From Kribbella antibiotica (GTDB taxonomy: Bacteria > Actinomycetota > Actinomycetes > Propionibacteriales > Kribbellaceae), in assembly GCF_004349055.1 (NCBI RefSeq), contig NZ_SMKX01000090.1:1-35202 (forward strand): a stretch of DNA of 35,202 nt, given 5' to 3'. How positions within the stretch are numbered: position 1 is the first letter of the stretch; the number at the start of each line of letters is the position of its first letter. Made by a program: the position numbers and the translations under genes. Below, in pieces: positions 15,087-20,912 of the stretch. Below the pieces are notes generated by a model. That model saw only the letters and a program-made list of their open reading frames with translations. It was not told where the DNA came from and did not search any database.

Positions 15087-15631
15087 GCTCGTTGACGCTG
15101 GTCGCCCACGCACTCACCCCCGCGCTGCGCGGCCTCGTTCTCGGTGGTGCACCCGACCCGGATCCGGCCAGCCTCTCGGCGGCACGCGAGCTGAAGCTCG
15201 AGGCCGACGTTGCCTACGCAGGACCCGAGCCGGCCGCGCTGGCGACCGCTGAGGCCCTCGGTCTCACCCCAGTCGTCGAGTCGGCCCTCCGGGACCGCGA
15301 CTACGGCGACTGGGCCGGCCAAGGCCTCGAGGAGCTGCTGGCCGCCGACCCCACCCCCGTGGCCGCCTGGTTGGAGCGACCGCACACGGCGACACCCGGT
15401 GGTGAGACGGAGAACGACGTCATCACCCGCGTCGCGGACTGGCTAGGGGACATCGCGGCCGGGGACGACAAGAGCAGGTTCGTGGCGGTTGTCCATCCTG
15501 CTGTCGTCCGGGCAGTCGTGCTCTATGTGCTCGACGCTCCGGCGGAGTCGTTGCGGCATGTGGACGTCCGGCCCTTGGCAACGGTCAAGCTGTCCCACCA
15601 CACTGGCAGCTGGTCCCTGGCCTTCGGCTGA
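15083..15631 (+). CDS. Histidine phosphatase-like protein with altered RHG motif
   Basis: This 182-residue protein has the histidine phosphatase fold pattern: an N-terminal LTLVAHALTPALRG, a central ALRDRDYGDWAGQGLEEL, PGGETENDVITRVADWL and a second catalytic region VAVVHPAVVRAVV. Both catalytic His positions are kept, but the usual RHG is AHA, so the phosphate-binding Arg is missing. The TTG start at 15083 has GAAGG seven bases upstream and overlaps the cbtA stop (TTGA). Its place behind cbtBA suggests a role in B12 metabolism, such as alpha-ribazole phosphatase (CobC-like), but the missing Arg questions catalysis. A longer upstream reading is out of frame with cbtA. Confidence 0.82.
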   Translation: MSSLTLVAHALTPALRGLVLGGAPDPDPASLSAARELKLEADVAYAGPEPAALATAEALGLTPVVESALRDRDYGDWAGQGLEELLAADPTPVAAWLERPHTATPGGETENDVITRVADWLGDIAAGDDKSRFVAVVHPAVVRAVVLYVLDAPAESLRHVDVRPLATVKLSHHTGSWSLAFG

Positions 15632-15643
15632 TTGGTGTGGCGG

Positions 15644-16705
15644 ATGACTGAGCTCGCCTCGCGGTATCGCGAGAACCACGCGCGCCTGCTCGCCGCCCAG
15701 CAACGCCTCCAGCACGCCGTCGACACCGGTACGGCGACCGCTCACGACCGCAAACGGCTCGAGACGGTCGCCGAACTGCTCACCCCGCGCAAAGGCACGG
15801 ATGTCGATGCCCATGGCAACGTCATCGCGGTCGAGCACCCACGCCAGTTCCTCTCGGTCGACGTTTCGGGCCAAGGCCGGGCGGTTGAGGTCATCGGCGA
15901 TCTCCAGCAGGCCCAGAATGTCGCCGTACTGGTTCCTGGGATGGGCAACAGCCTGGAGACCTTCCGTGGTCAGTCGGACCGGGCCGACCTGATCCGTGCG
16001 GAGGCCGGCCCGGGGACAGCGACCATCGCCTGGCTCGACTACGACTCGCCGCAGGGCTTCGTCGAGGCCGCGAGCAAACAGGCCGCCCTCGACGGCGGCC
16101 CGCGCCTCGCCGCCTTCATGACCGAACTCGACGACCTCACCGACGCCACCACCACCCTCGTCGGCCACTCCTACGGCACCGACGTCGTCGGCCAAGCCCT
16201 CCTGAACGGCGCCCGCGCCGACCGCGTCGTCCTGACCGGCTCACCCGGTATCACCAAGTACGTCAACGAAGCCGCCGACTTCGTCCCGGCCCCCACCCGC
16301 CTGTACGTCGAACGCGCGCCCGGCGACTATGTCTCGTACTCCGAATGGCACGGTCCTGACCCGGCCACCTTCCCGGACGCGATCCGGATGGCGACGAACA
16401 GCGATGAAGCAGTCTCGGTGCACTGGCACAACGAGTACTACCGCGTGAACAGCGAGGCCCTCCGCAACATCGGCCGCGTAGTCCGCGGCGACCTGGCCGC
16501 CATCACCACCACCGAAACCACCCGCGGCCAAGAAACGAAACTCGCCTGGGGCACGGTCCTCAACAAAGCCGCCGGCGTAGCCCACAAGGTCTACGACGGC
16601 CTGGCGCCCCCAACCGCCCGCCGCCCGGTCCCTGTCACCCCCTCGCACCCAGCCGCCCGCGCCGGAAACACCCGACCCCGTCAACCGGAGGGACCACGCC
16701 GATGA
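15644..16705 (+). CDS. Alpha/beta hydrolase (DUF1023 type)
   Basis: The 353-residue protein has a helical N-terminal region (residues 1-90) and an alpha/beta hydrolase domain. The nucleophile elbow is GHSYGTDVVGQAL. Before it comes VAVLVPGMGNSLETFRGQ, which resembles the oxyanion loop of DUF1023 hydrolases. The catalytic His is probably in VSVHWHNEYY. The C-terminal 40 residues are proline-rich and disordered. DUF1023 proteins are common in actinobacteria, often near WXG100-like or envelope genes; the substrate is unknown. It starts 12 bp after the phosphatase gene, and its last 4 bases overlap the next start. ATG 15644 is preferred over GTG 15635 or TTG 15632. Confidence 0.85.
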   Translation: MTELASRYRENHARLLAAQQRLQHAVDTGTATAHDRKRLETVAELLTPRKGTDVDAHGNVIAVEHPRQFLSVDVSGQGRAVEVIGDLQQAQNVAVLVPGMGNSLETFRGQSDRADLIRAEAGPGTATIAWLDYDSPQGFVEAASKQAALDGGPRLAAFMTELDDLTDATTTLVGHSYGTDVVGQALLNGARADRVVLTGSPGITKYVNEAADFVPAPTRLYVERAPGDYVSYSEWHGPDPATFPDAIRMATNSDEAVSVHWHNEYYRVNSEALRNIGRVVRGDLAAITTTETTRGQETKLAWGTVLNKAAGVAHKVYDGLAPPTARRPVPVTPSHPAARAGNTRPRQPEGPRR

Positions 16706-17070
16706 CCACCCCGCGCGACACCCTCCGCGACGAACTCCTCGCCGTGGCAGCGGCCGCCGTACCGGATCAGCAGGCGGTCGTCACCCACGACCCCGGCCCG
16801 ATCAACCCCGGCGTCCTCTTCGACGGCCGGGGCGAAGCCACCCTCACCCGCATCACCGTAGAAACCGGCAACCCAACTGCCCCCGACCCAGCCGCCGCGG
16901 TGATGGCAGCAGCCGAAGCCTTCCGCGCCCGCGGCTGGACCGCCGCCGTAGAACCCCCCGATGACGGACACCACCGAGCCACCGCCACCCGTGACGGCCT
17001 AGACGTAGCCATCCACGCCTGGACCACCGACTGGCGCCTAACCCTCACCGGCGAAGCCCCGCTCGAATAG
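16702..17070 (+). CDS. Hypothetical protein paired with the DUF1023 hydrolase
   Basis: This 122-residue soluble protein has no signal peptide and no domain that I recognise. It begins MTTPRDTLRDELLAVAAAAV and contains DPAAAVMAAAEAFRARGWTAAVEPP followed by an HHRATATRDGLDVAIHAWT strand pattern, suggesting a small alpha-beta fold. CCGGAGG precedes the start, and the ATG overlaps the hydrolase stop (ATGA at 16702-16705), so the two are co-translated and may work together. A proline-rich tail on the hydrolase and this partner recur in actinobacterial secretion-related pairs, but that is only a suggestion. Confidence 0.8.
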   Translation: MTTPRDTLRDELLAVAAAAVPDQQAVVTHDPGPINPGVLFDGRGEATLTRITVETGNPTAPDPAAAVMAAAEAFRARGWTAAVEPPDDGHHRATATRDGLDVAIHAWTTDWRLTLTGEAPLE

Positions 17071-17195
17071 GTGATGCGGACTTGCATCACCCACTAACTC
17101 GCTTCCGAGCTGTCCGGGCAGGGCGCGCTGAGCGTGAACTTCGCCAGCCGTGCGGAGTTGGTGGGTGATGGCGGTCCGCTATCAGCGGAACCACC
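17070..17195 (+). terminator. Structured convergent intergenic region
   Basis: GGTGATGC (17070-17077) and GCATCACC (17084-17091) form an 8-bp hairpin at the end of the hypothetical gene. GCATCACCCACTAAC (17084-17098) can pair instead with GTTGGTGGGTGATGG (17158-17172). A third hairpin, TCCGCT/AGCGGA, follows at about 17176-17190. No T-tract follows any stem, so this may be a Rho-dependent or bidirectional stop region between convergent genes. The 138 bases contain no convincing gene. Confidence 0.4.
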
Positions 17196-17208
17196 GCTTA
17201 GAACGCAA

Positions 17209-18042
17209 TCACCCTTCGATGAGCTCGTGACGGATCCGGCGGATCAGATCCACTGCTCGATCACCGGTGTGGGCGAGGTCAGACATCCGCTCGAACGCGT
17301 CGCGGTAGGCGGCGGTCTGCTCCGGGTCGGTGATGTCGACGTTGGCTGTCTCGAGGCCGATCTCCACCAGGTCGGGTAGTCCTTCGTCGCGCTCGGCGAG
17401 CACGCTCCACGCGTGATACGAGAACGCGCCGAACGGTGTACTGAACGGAACGATCCCGATGTCCGCAGTGCCGTCGGCAAGGAACAGCAGGAGCCGATCG
17501 AGCTGTGACACCAGCGTCCGGGTGGTCTCGATCGGCCAGCGGAGTGCTGCTTCGCCGATGAGGAACCGAAGCGTCGTACCCGAGTCGAACAAGAGTGACT
17601 GCCGTGCCATCCGCGCAGCGACGGCAGCCTGCAATTCAGGTCCGTCCGGGTAGACACACCGGAAGATCTCGCGGGCATAGTCAGGTGTCTGCAGCAGGCC
17701 TTGAACCAACCGCGGATGCCAATCGAGATGCAGCCGCCCGGTCGCTTCGACGGCTGCTATGTCTTGCTGAAGGCGAGCAACTCCGCCGCTGACCTGGCCA
17801 TGCCAAGGCGCCGGGTAAACATCGGTGGCGATGAGTTCTGCAAGCGCTGTGATCTCAGCCGTGCGCTCTGGGTCGAGTCTGCAGACGGCCGCCCAGGATG
17901 CAGCCAGGTCTGGCGAAACGGCTGCTTGCCCCAACTCGATCCGCGAAAGCGTCGACTGCGAGAGGCTCAAGGTCTCGGCGAGATTCACACCGGACAGACC
18001 TGCCAGCTTCCGGGCGCCACGAAGAAGTCCACCAAGCTTCAC
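17209..18042 (-). CDS. XRE-family regulator with DUF5753 domain
   Basis: The 277-residue protein has an N-terminal helix-turn-helix (LRGARKLAGLSGVNLAETLS, then SQSTLSRIELGQAAVSPD). A DUF5753 domain follows from about residue 95, with VQGLLQTPDYAREIFRCVYP and IGEAALRWPIETTRTLVSQL. This architecture is abundant in actinomycetes, where it is usually paired with small DUF397 or DUF6879-type partners. The GTG at 18042 starts 38 bases downstream of the DUF6879 gene; its ribosome-binding site is weak. Likely role: a regulator acting with the two upstream small genes, perhaps as a repression/anti-repression module (inference). Confidence 0.9.
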   Translation of the reverse strand: MKLGGLLRGARKLAGLSGVNLAETLSLSQSTLSRIELGQAAVSPDLAASWAAVCRLDPERTAEITALAELIATDVYPAPWHGQVSGGVARLQQDIAAVEATGRLHLDWHPRLVQGLLQTPDYAREIFRCVYPDGPELQAAVAARMARQSLLFDSGTTLRFLIGEAALRWPIETTRTLVSQLDRLLLFLADGTADIGIVPFSTPFGAFSYHAWSVLAERDEGLPDLVEIGLETANVDITDPEQTAAYRDAFERMSDLAHTGDRAVDLIRRIRHELIEG

Positions 18043-18080
18043 CCGGCGGACCGCGCTCTCACTTCCGTACGGCGGAGGAA

Positions 18081-18620
18081 TTACCGCTGACCGTCCTTCA
18101 ACTCGTCAATGAACTGCAGTAGAGGCTTGGAGTGTGCCATCGCCAGATCGCGGTAGCCCTGACAGCTCGCCAGTACGGCGGGATCGTCGTCCAGCTCCCA
18201 GCCGAGTTTGACACCGCTCGCTATGTCGTAGCGGTACCAGACCACGGTGTCGTCGAACAACGCGAACTCGGACGGGATCTCGGCCAGCGAAGGATGACTG
18301 TCACGAAGAGCGATCCGCACGCCCTGTCCGGTCGCCAGGTTATCCGCTCGGTACGCCGCAAATTCGTAGCGGAGGTAGTCGTTCAGCGGCAGGTCAATGA
18401 CGTGCAGCAATGTGTTCGTACAACCGGCCGCAATCTGATCTGCCACCTCTTGCCACTGCGAGTCGGCCGACGGACTGACCTTCCCGGTCTCGTGCCACTC
18501 CGCGATGCGATCCGCCTCGTCCGGCCAGTCGTACGACTGGAGCAGCTCGATCCTAAAGATCGATCGCCGCGCTCCGTCGTACAACTCGATCAAGTTCTTT
18601 CTGTCGAGCCGAGTGATCAA
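18081..18620 (-). CDS. DUF6879 family protein
   Basis: The 179-residue protein matches the DUF6879 family: LIELYDGARRSIFRIELLQS, YDWPDEADRIAEWHETG, VIDLPLNDYLRYEFAAYRAD, and FALFDDTVVWYRYD. Such proteins sit next to XRE/DUF5753 regulators in actinomycetes; their biochemical role is unknown. The ATG (18620) overlaps the stop of the small upstream gene (ATGA), and the XRE gene follows 38 bases later. The three genes form one operon on the minus strand. Confidence 0.85.
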   Translation of the reverse strand: MITRLDRKNLIELYDGARRSIFRIELLQSYDWPDEADRIAEWHETGKVSPSADSQWQEVADQIAAGCTNTLLHVIDLPLNDYLRYEFAAYRADNLATGQGVRIALRDSHPSLAEIPSEFALFDDTVVWYRYDIASGVKLGWELDDDPAVLASCQGYRDLAMAHSKPLLQFIDELKDGQR

Positions 18621-18850
18621 CGGCTCGCCCGAATCGCATCGGCCGCTTCAAGGAGCGTCGCCACCGGCAGGCGCCCGAGCAGCTCACCAGCCGGAATCTC
18701 CGCAGGCGCAATCCGCTGAAGCCCGTCGGGCACCTCGTAGAGCTGCACGAGCACACCACCACCCTGTGAGTCGTCGAACCAGACTCGTGCGCAGCCGTCT
18801 TTACCAGTTGAGTCGGCAGCATCCTCGTGAGCGATCAGACGCAGCGTCAT
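18617..18850 (-). CDS. Small hypothetical protein of the XRE/DUF6879 operon
   Basis: This 77-residue acidic protein (MTLRLIAHEDAADSTGKDGC...) contains ARVWFDDSQGGGVLVQLYEV and a C-terminal helix LLEAADAIRASR. No named domain is recognised, but small acidic partners of this size are usual beside XRE/DUF5753 regulators. GGAGG lies 5 bases before the ATG at 18850, and its stop overlaps the DUF6879 start, so it heads the operon. A longer reading that includes upstream codons lacks the gene-like codon pattern. Confidence 0.78.
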   Translation of the reverse strand: MTLRLIAHEDAADSTGKDGCARVWFDDSQGGGVLVQLYEVPDGLQRIAPAEIPAGELLGRLPVATLLEAADAIRASR

Positions 18851-18888
18851 GGAGTCCTCCACAGAGTTGAGCGATCGAGCCACCATTC

Positions 18889-18942
18889 ACCCACCCGCCG
18901 TGGGTAAGTATCAATGACCCAAGTCAACCCATCGCTCTGGGT
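18889..18942. promoter_or_regulatory. Cluster of ACCCA/TGGGT half-sites in a divergent promoter region
   Basis: Five copies of one pentamer occur in 54 bp: ACCCA at 18889, TGGGT at 18901, ACCCA at 18917 and 18927, and TGGGT at 18938. Together they form three inverted pairs. The cluster lies between the XRE-operon head gene and the divergent frameshifted gene, a good place for a regulator to act on both. Binding by the XRE protein is inference. Confidence 0.35.
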
Positions 18943-18992
18943 AGTTCTGGGCAAGATGGCAATCGCCAGGCTCGAGCGGGAGGGGTATCTCA

Positions 18993-19380
18993 ATGAAGGC
19001 GCCGGAAGTTGTGCTTGCAGAGGTGCGTCGGCTCCTCGACGAGCGCCGGTCGTCCGAAGAGTGCGTGCGGACGATTCGGCAGCTCCTCGATCCACCAGTC
19101 GAGCGGCAGCCCGTCGAGCTCACCGAACGAGGCTGGCCCGTCCTACGAGCATCGGCTGTCCGCCGGCCGCCGGCCGCCGGTCGATGAACTGCGATGGTGC
19201 GATCTGACGGCAGGCCAGCGCGTCCACCATTTCGACTACGGCGCCGGCACCGCCGAAAGCTCAGGACCCGACTGGATCTACATCACCTGGGACAACCCGA
19301 ACGAACACCTCAACCACCACACCGCGGCGATCGTCCGCTACCTCACGCGCGAAACTCACGCCGTACCGACGAACTTGTAG
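18993..19380 (+). pseudogene. Frameshifted gene, 129-codon hypothetical protein
   Basis: A good Shine-Dalgarno (GGGAGGGG, 7 bases) and ATG at 18993 open a frame with strong G/C third positions that begins MKAPEVVLAEVRRLLDERRS. From about 19138 the gene-like pattern moves to the +1 frame, reading SYEHRLSAGRRPP and then VHHFDYGAGTAES and DWIYITWDNPNEHLNHHTAA to a TAG at 19378-19380. The second frame has no ATG, GTG or TTG of its own near the junction. Removing one base near TGGCCCGTCC (19132-19141) gives one continuous protein. It is a recent frameshift, a sequence error or programmed +1 shifting. The first frame alone stops at 19187 (64 residues). The family is not recognised. Confidence 0.65.
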
Positions 19381-19381
19381 T

Positions 19382-19846
19382 TCAGCTTGATGACTGAAGG
19401 ATCTGCTCGATCGCAGGCTGGAGAGTTTTGAGCAGCTCGTTGCCGATGGCAAGAGCGTCTTCCATGTCGGCGGCGCCGACTGTTTCGGCACGGTACTCCG
19501 CACCGTGACGGACGTAGCGGAGCTCAGCTGCGTCGATGACGACCCTGCTGGCTCCGAAGTTGGAGGCGATGGCGGCTGCAGCATTGAAGGTGATCACGTG
19601 AGCAGACTGGCCTTTTGGCCGCAGGCCGGTGGCCATCACGAGGGCCAGGCTGATCTTGCGGCAGGCGTCGTACGCCAACTGGAAGGCACCCTCGGGGTCG
19701 CCGTCCTCAGCGCCTGCTGCCGCGGTGCGCAGGTGATTGCCGGCCTGACGCAGGAGATTGCTGGTCACCGACTCGTCGACCGGGACTCGTTCAACCGCTC
19801 CTTCGCTGATCAGGCTGGCGATGGTTGCGCGGGCTGCGGCGTTCAC
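19382..19846 (-). CDS. HEPN-domain protein (toxin-like partner of MNT)
   Basis: The 154-residue all-helical protein has HEPN features: VTSNLLRQAGNHLRTAA, GAFQLAYDACRKISLALVMA and, near the end, ELRYVRHGAEYRAE, in the position of the R-x-x-R-N-x-x-E-Y motif of nucleotidyltransferase-linked HEPN proteins. HEPN partners of MNT proteins are typically RNases or RNase-like toxins. Here the usual Asn after the second Arg is His. The GTG start overlaps the stop of the MNT gene (GTGA at 19843-19846), and the pair is one operon. Confidence 0.8.
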   Translation of the reverse strand: MNAAARATIASLISEGAVERVPVDESVTSNLLRQAGNHLRTAAAGAEDGDPEGAFQLAYDACRKISLALVMATGLRPKGQSAHVITFNAAAAIASNFGASRVVIDAAELRYVRHGAEYRAETVGAADMEDALAIGNELLKTLQPAIEQILQSSS

Positions 19847-20436
19847 TGTTCGACTCCGGTGTTGTCAATGACTGTCAGGTAAGGGTTGCTCTGGACGGTT
19901 TGGATGAAGCCTGTTGTTCGCCCGACCCATTCCTCGGAGGTAACTGCTGTGAGCTGGACGGGGACGCCGAGTTGCTCCTCGAGTTGTGCGTTGACTCGGC
20001 GCAGCGCACGGGGTTGAGGCTCGCCGACCACAATCACGTCGACGTCGTTCGGGGGCGGGCCGGGCTCCCCGTGGTAGCGCCGAGCCCAGGAGCCGATGAT
20101 GACGGCGAGCTTGATACCGGAGATCTCAGACAACGCCTGCGGCACGACGACGGCGGGACCGTAGGCCCGGCCGAGGATTTGCACCAACGGCTCGAAGTAG
20201 GGGCTGCTCGTGTTGGCTGCGACCAAGCGGGTGTTGCCGGCGCGGCGTTCGCGCAGCAGTCCACCCTCGACCAAGCGGTTGACCTCGCGAAGGGTATTGG
20301 ATTGGACGACTCCGGCGATCGGCGCAAGCGTCGCGATGGCCTGCTCACGGTCAGGCACCAGCAGTAGCCAGGCCAGAATCCTTGCCTGCGCCTCAGAGCG
20401 AAAGATCGGCATCAGCGCCGACGGAACGGCATTCAC
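19843..20436 (-). CDS. Winged-helix/minimal nucleotidyltransferase (MNT) fusion, antitoxin-like
   Basis: This protein of about 197 residues begins with a DNA-binding winged helix (EAQARILAWLL, then GVVQSNTLREVNRLVEGGLL and a wing RRAGNTRLVAANTSS). It ends with a nucleotidyltransferase domain whose signature is IIGSWARRYHG...NDVDVIVVG (GS followed by DxD). In HEPN-MNT systems the MNT protein neutralises the toxin, often by AMPylating it; the fused winged helix would add autoregulation. GTG at 20436 is 7 bases after a TACTAT -10 box and lacks a Shine-Dalgarno. The TTG at 20460 is an alternative, but it lies upstream of that box. Confidence 0.85.
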   Translation of the reverse strand: MNAVPSALMPIFRSEAQARILAWLLLVPDREQAIATLAPIAGVVQSNTLREVNRLVEGGLLRERRAGNTRLVAANTSSPYFEPLVQILGRAYGPAVVVPQALSEISGIKLAVIIGSWARRYHGEPGPPPNDVDVIVVGEPQPRALRRVNAQLEEQLGVPVQLTAVTSEEWVGRTTGFIQTVQSNPYLTVIDNTGVEQ

Positions 20437-20443
20437 ATATCGA

Positions 20444-20453
20444 ATAGTACTAT
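20444..20453. promoter_or_regulatory. Palindrome overlapping the -10 box of the HEPN-MNT operon
   Basis: ATAGTACTAT is a perfect 10-bp palindrome that includes the -10 hexamer TACTAT (minus strand, 20444-20449). A related CTAGATAG follows at 20461-20468. Placement over the -10 is typical of an autorepressor operator, here probably for the winged-helix part of the MNT protein. Confidence 0.5.
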
Positions 20454-20485
20454 GCGGCAACTAGATAGTCGCGTGCTCCGGGTAG

Positions 20486-20863
20486 TCATCTGGTTGCAGC
20501 GCGTTCGGCGGCGCTGCGGAGGACGCAGAACTCGTTGCCTTCGGGGTCGTGCATGACTACCCAGCCGGTGCCGTTGGGGTTTCGGCGGTCGTTGGCGATG
20601 GTGGCGCCGAGGGTGAGGAGCCACTCGACCTCTTCGTCGCGCGAGCCGTCTGGTTCCAGGTCGAGGTGTAGGCGGTTCTTGCCGGCCTTCACGTCGTTGT
20701 TCTGCTCGAAGAGCAGGGTCATCGTGTCAGTCACTACTGATGCTGCCGGGTCACCTGGCTCGTCGTCGGCGGGCCGCGGTGCTCGCAGCACCTGCAGCCA
20801 GAAGCCGGCCAGTTCGTAGGGGTCGTGGGTATCGAAGGTCACCGTGCGGACGCGTGAGGTCAT
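20486..20863 (-). CDS. VOC superfamily (glyoxalase-like) protein
   Basis: The 125-residue protein has the VOC pattern of actinobacterial glyoxalase-like proteins: VRTVTFDTHDPYELAGFWLQ at the N-terminus, NRLHLDLEPDG in the middle and WVVMHDPEGNEFCVL at the end. The His and Glu of the usual metal site are visible. The substrate is unknown; relatives include resistance and dioxygenase-like proteins. The ATG at 20863 lies inside a strong hairpin, 7 bases after a TAGCCT -10 box, and there is no Shine-Dalgarno. Confidence 0.88.
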   Translation of the reverse strand: MTSRVRTVTFDTHDPYELAGFWLQVLRAPRPADDEPGDPAASVVTDTMTLLFEQNNDVKAGKNRLHLDLEPDGSRDEEVEWLLTLGATIANDRRNPNGTGWVVMHDPEGNEFCVLRSAAERAATR

Positions 20864-20898
20864 GGCCCCGAGGCTACTGACGCCTGGGGGCCATGACC
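20858..20898. terminator. 17-bp stem hairpin between the encapsulin operon and the VOC gene
   Basis: GGTCATGGCCCCGAGGC (20858-20874) pairs with GCCTGGGGGCCATGACC (20882-20898) with one mismatch around a 7-base loop TACTGAC. On the minus strand it begins 15 bases after the cysteine desulfurase stop, so it may end that transcript, although no T-tract follows. It also contains the ATG and the -10 box of the VOC gene, so read-through RNA would hide the VOC start codon. Confidence 0.65.
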
Positions 20899-20912
20899 AT
20901 CGAGAAAACGAC

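Noticed and set aside
18847..19095. Minus-strand frame ending WWLDRSTLWRTP that overlaps the small XRE-operon gene by ATGA
   Set aside because: Its codons have low GC at third positions, and the region holds promoters and half-sites; the small gene already has a good ribosome-binding site.
18914..19207. Plus-strand frame MTQVNPSLWVVLGKM upstream of the frameshifted gene
   Set aside because: It is in a third frame, unrelated to either well-coded half, and has no Shine-Dalgarno.
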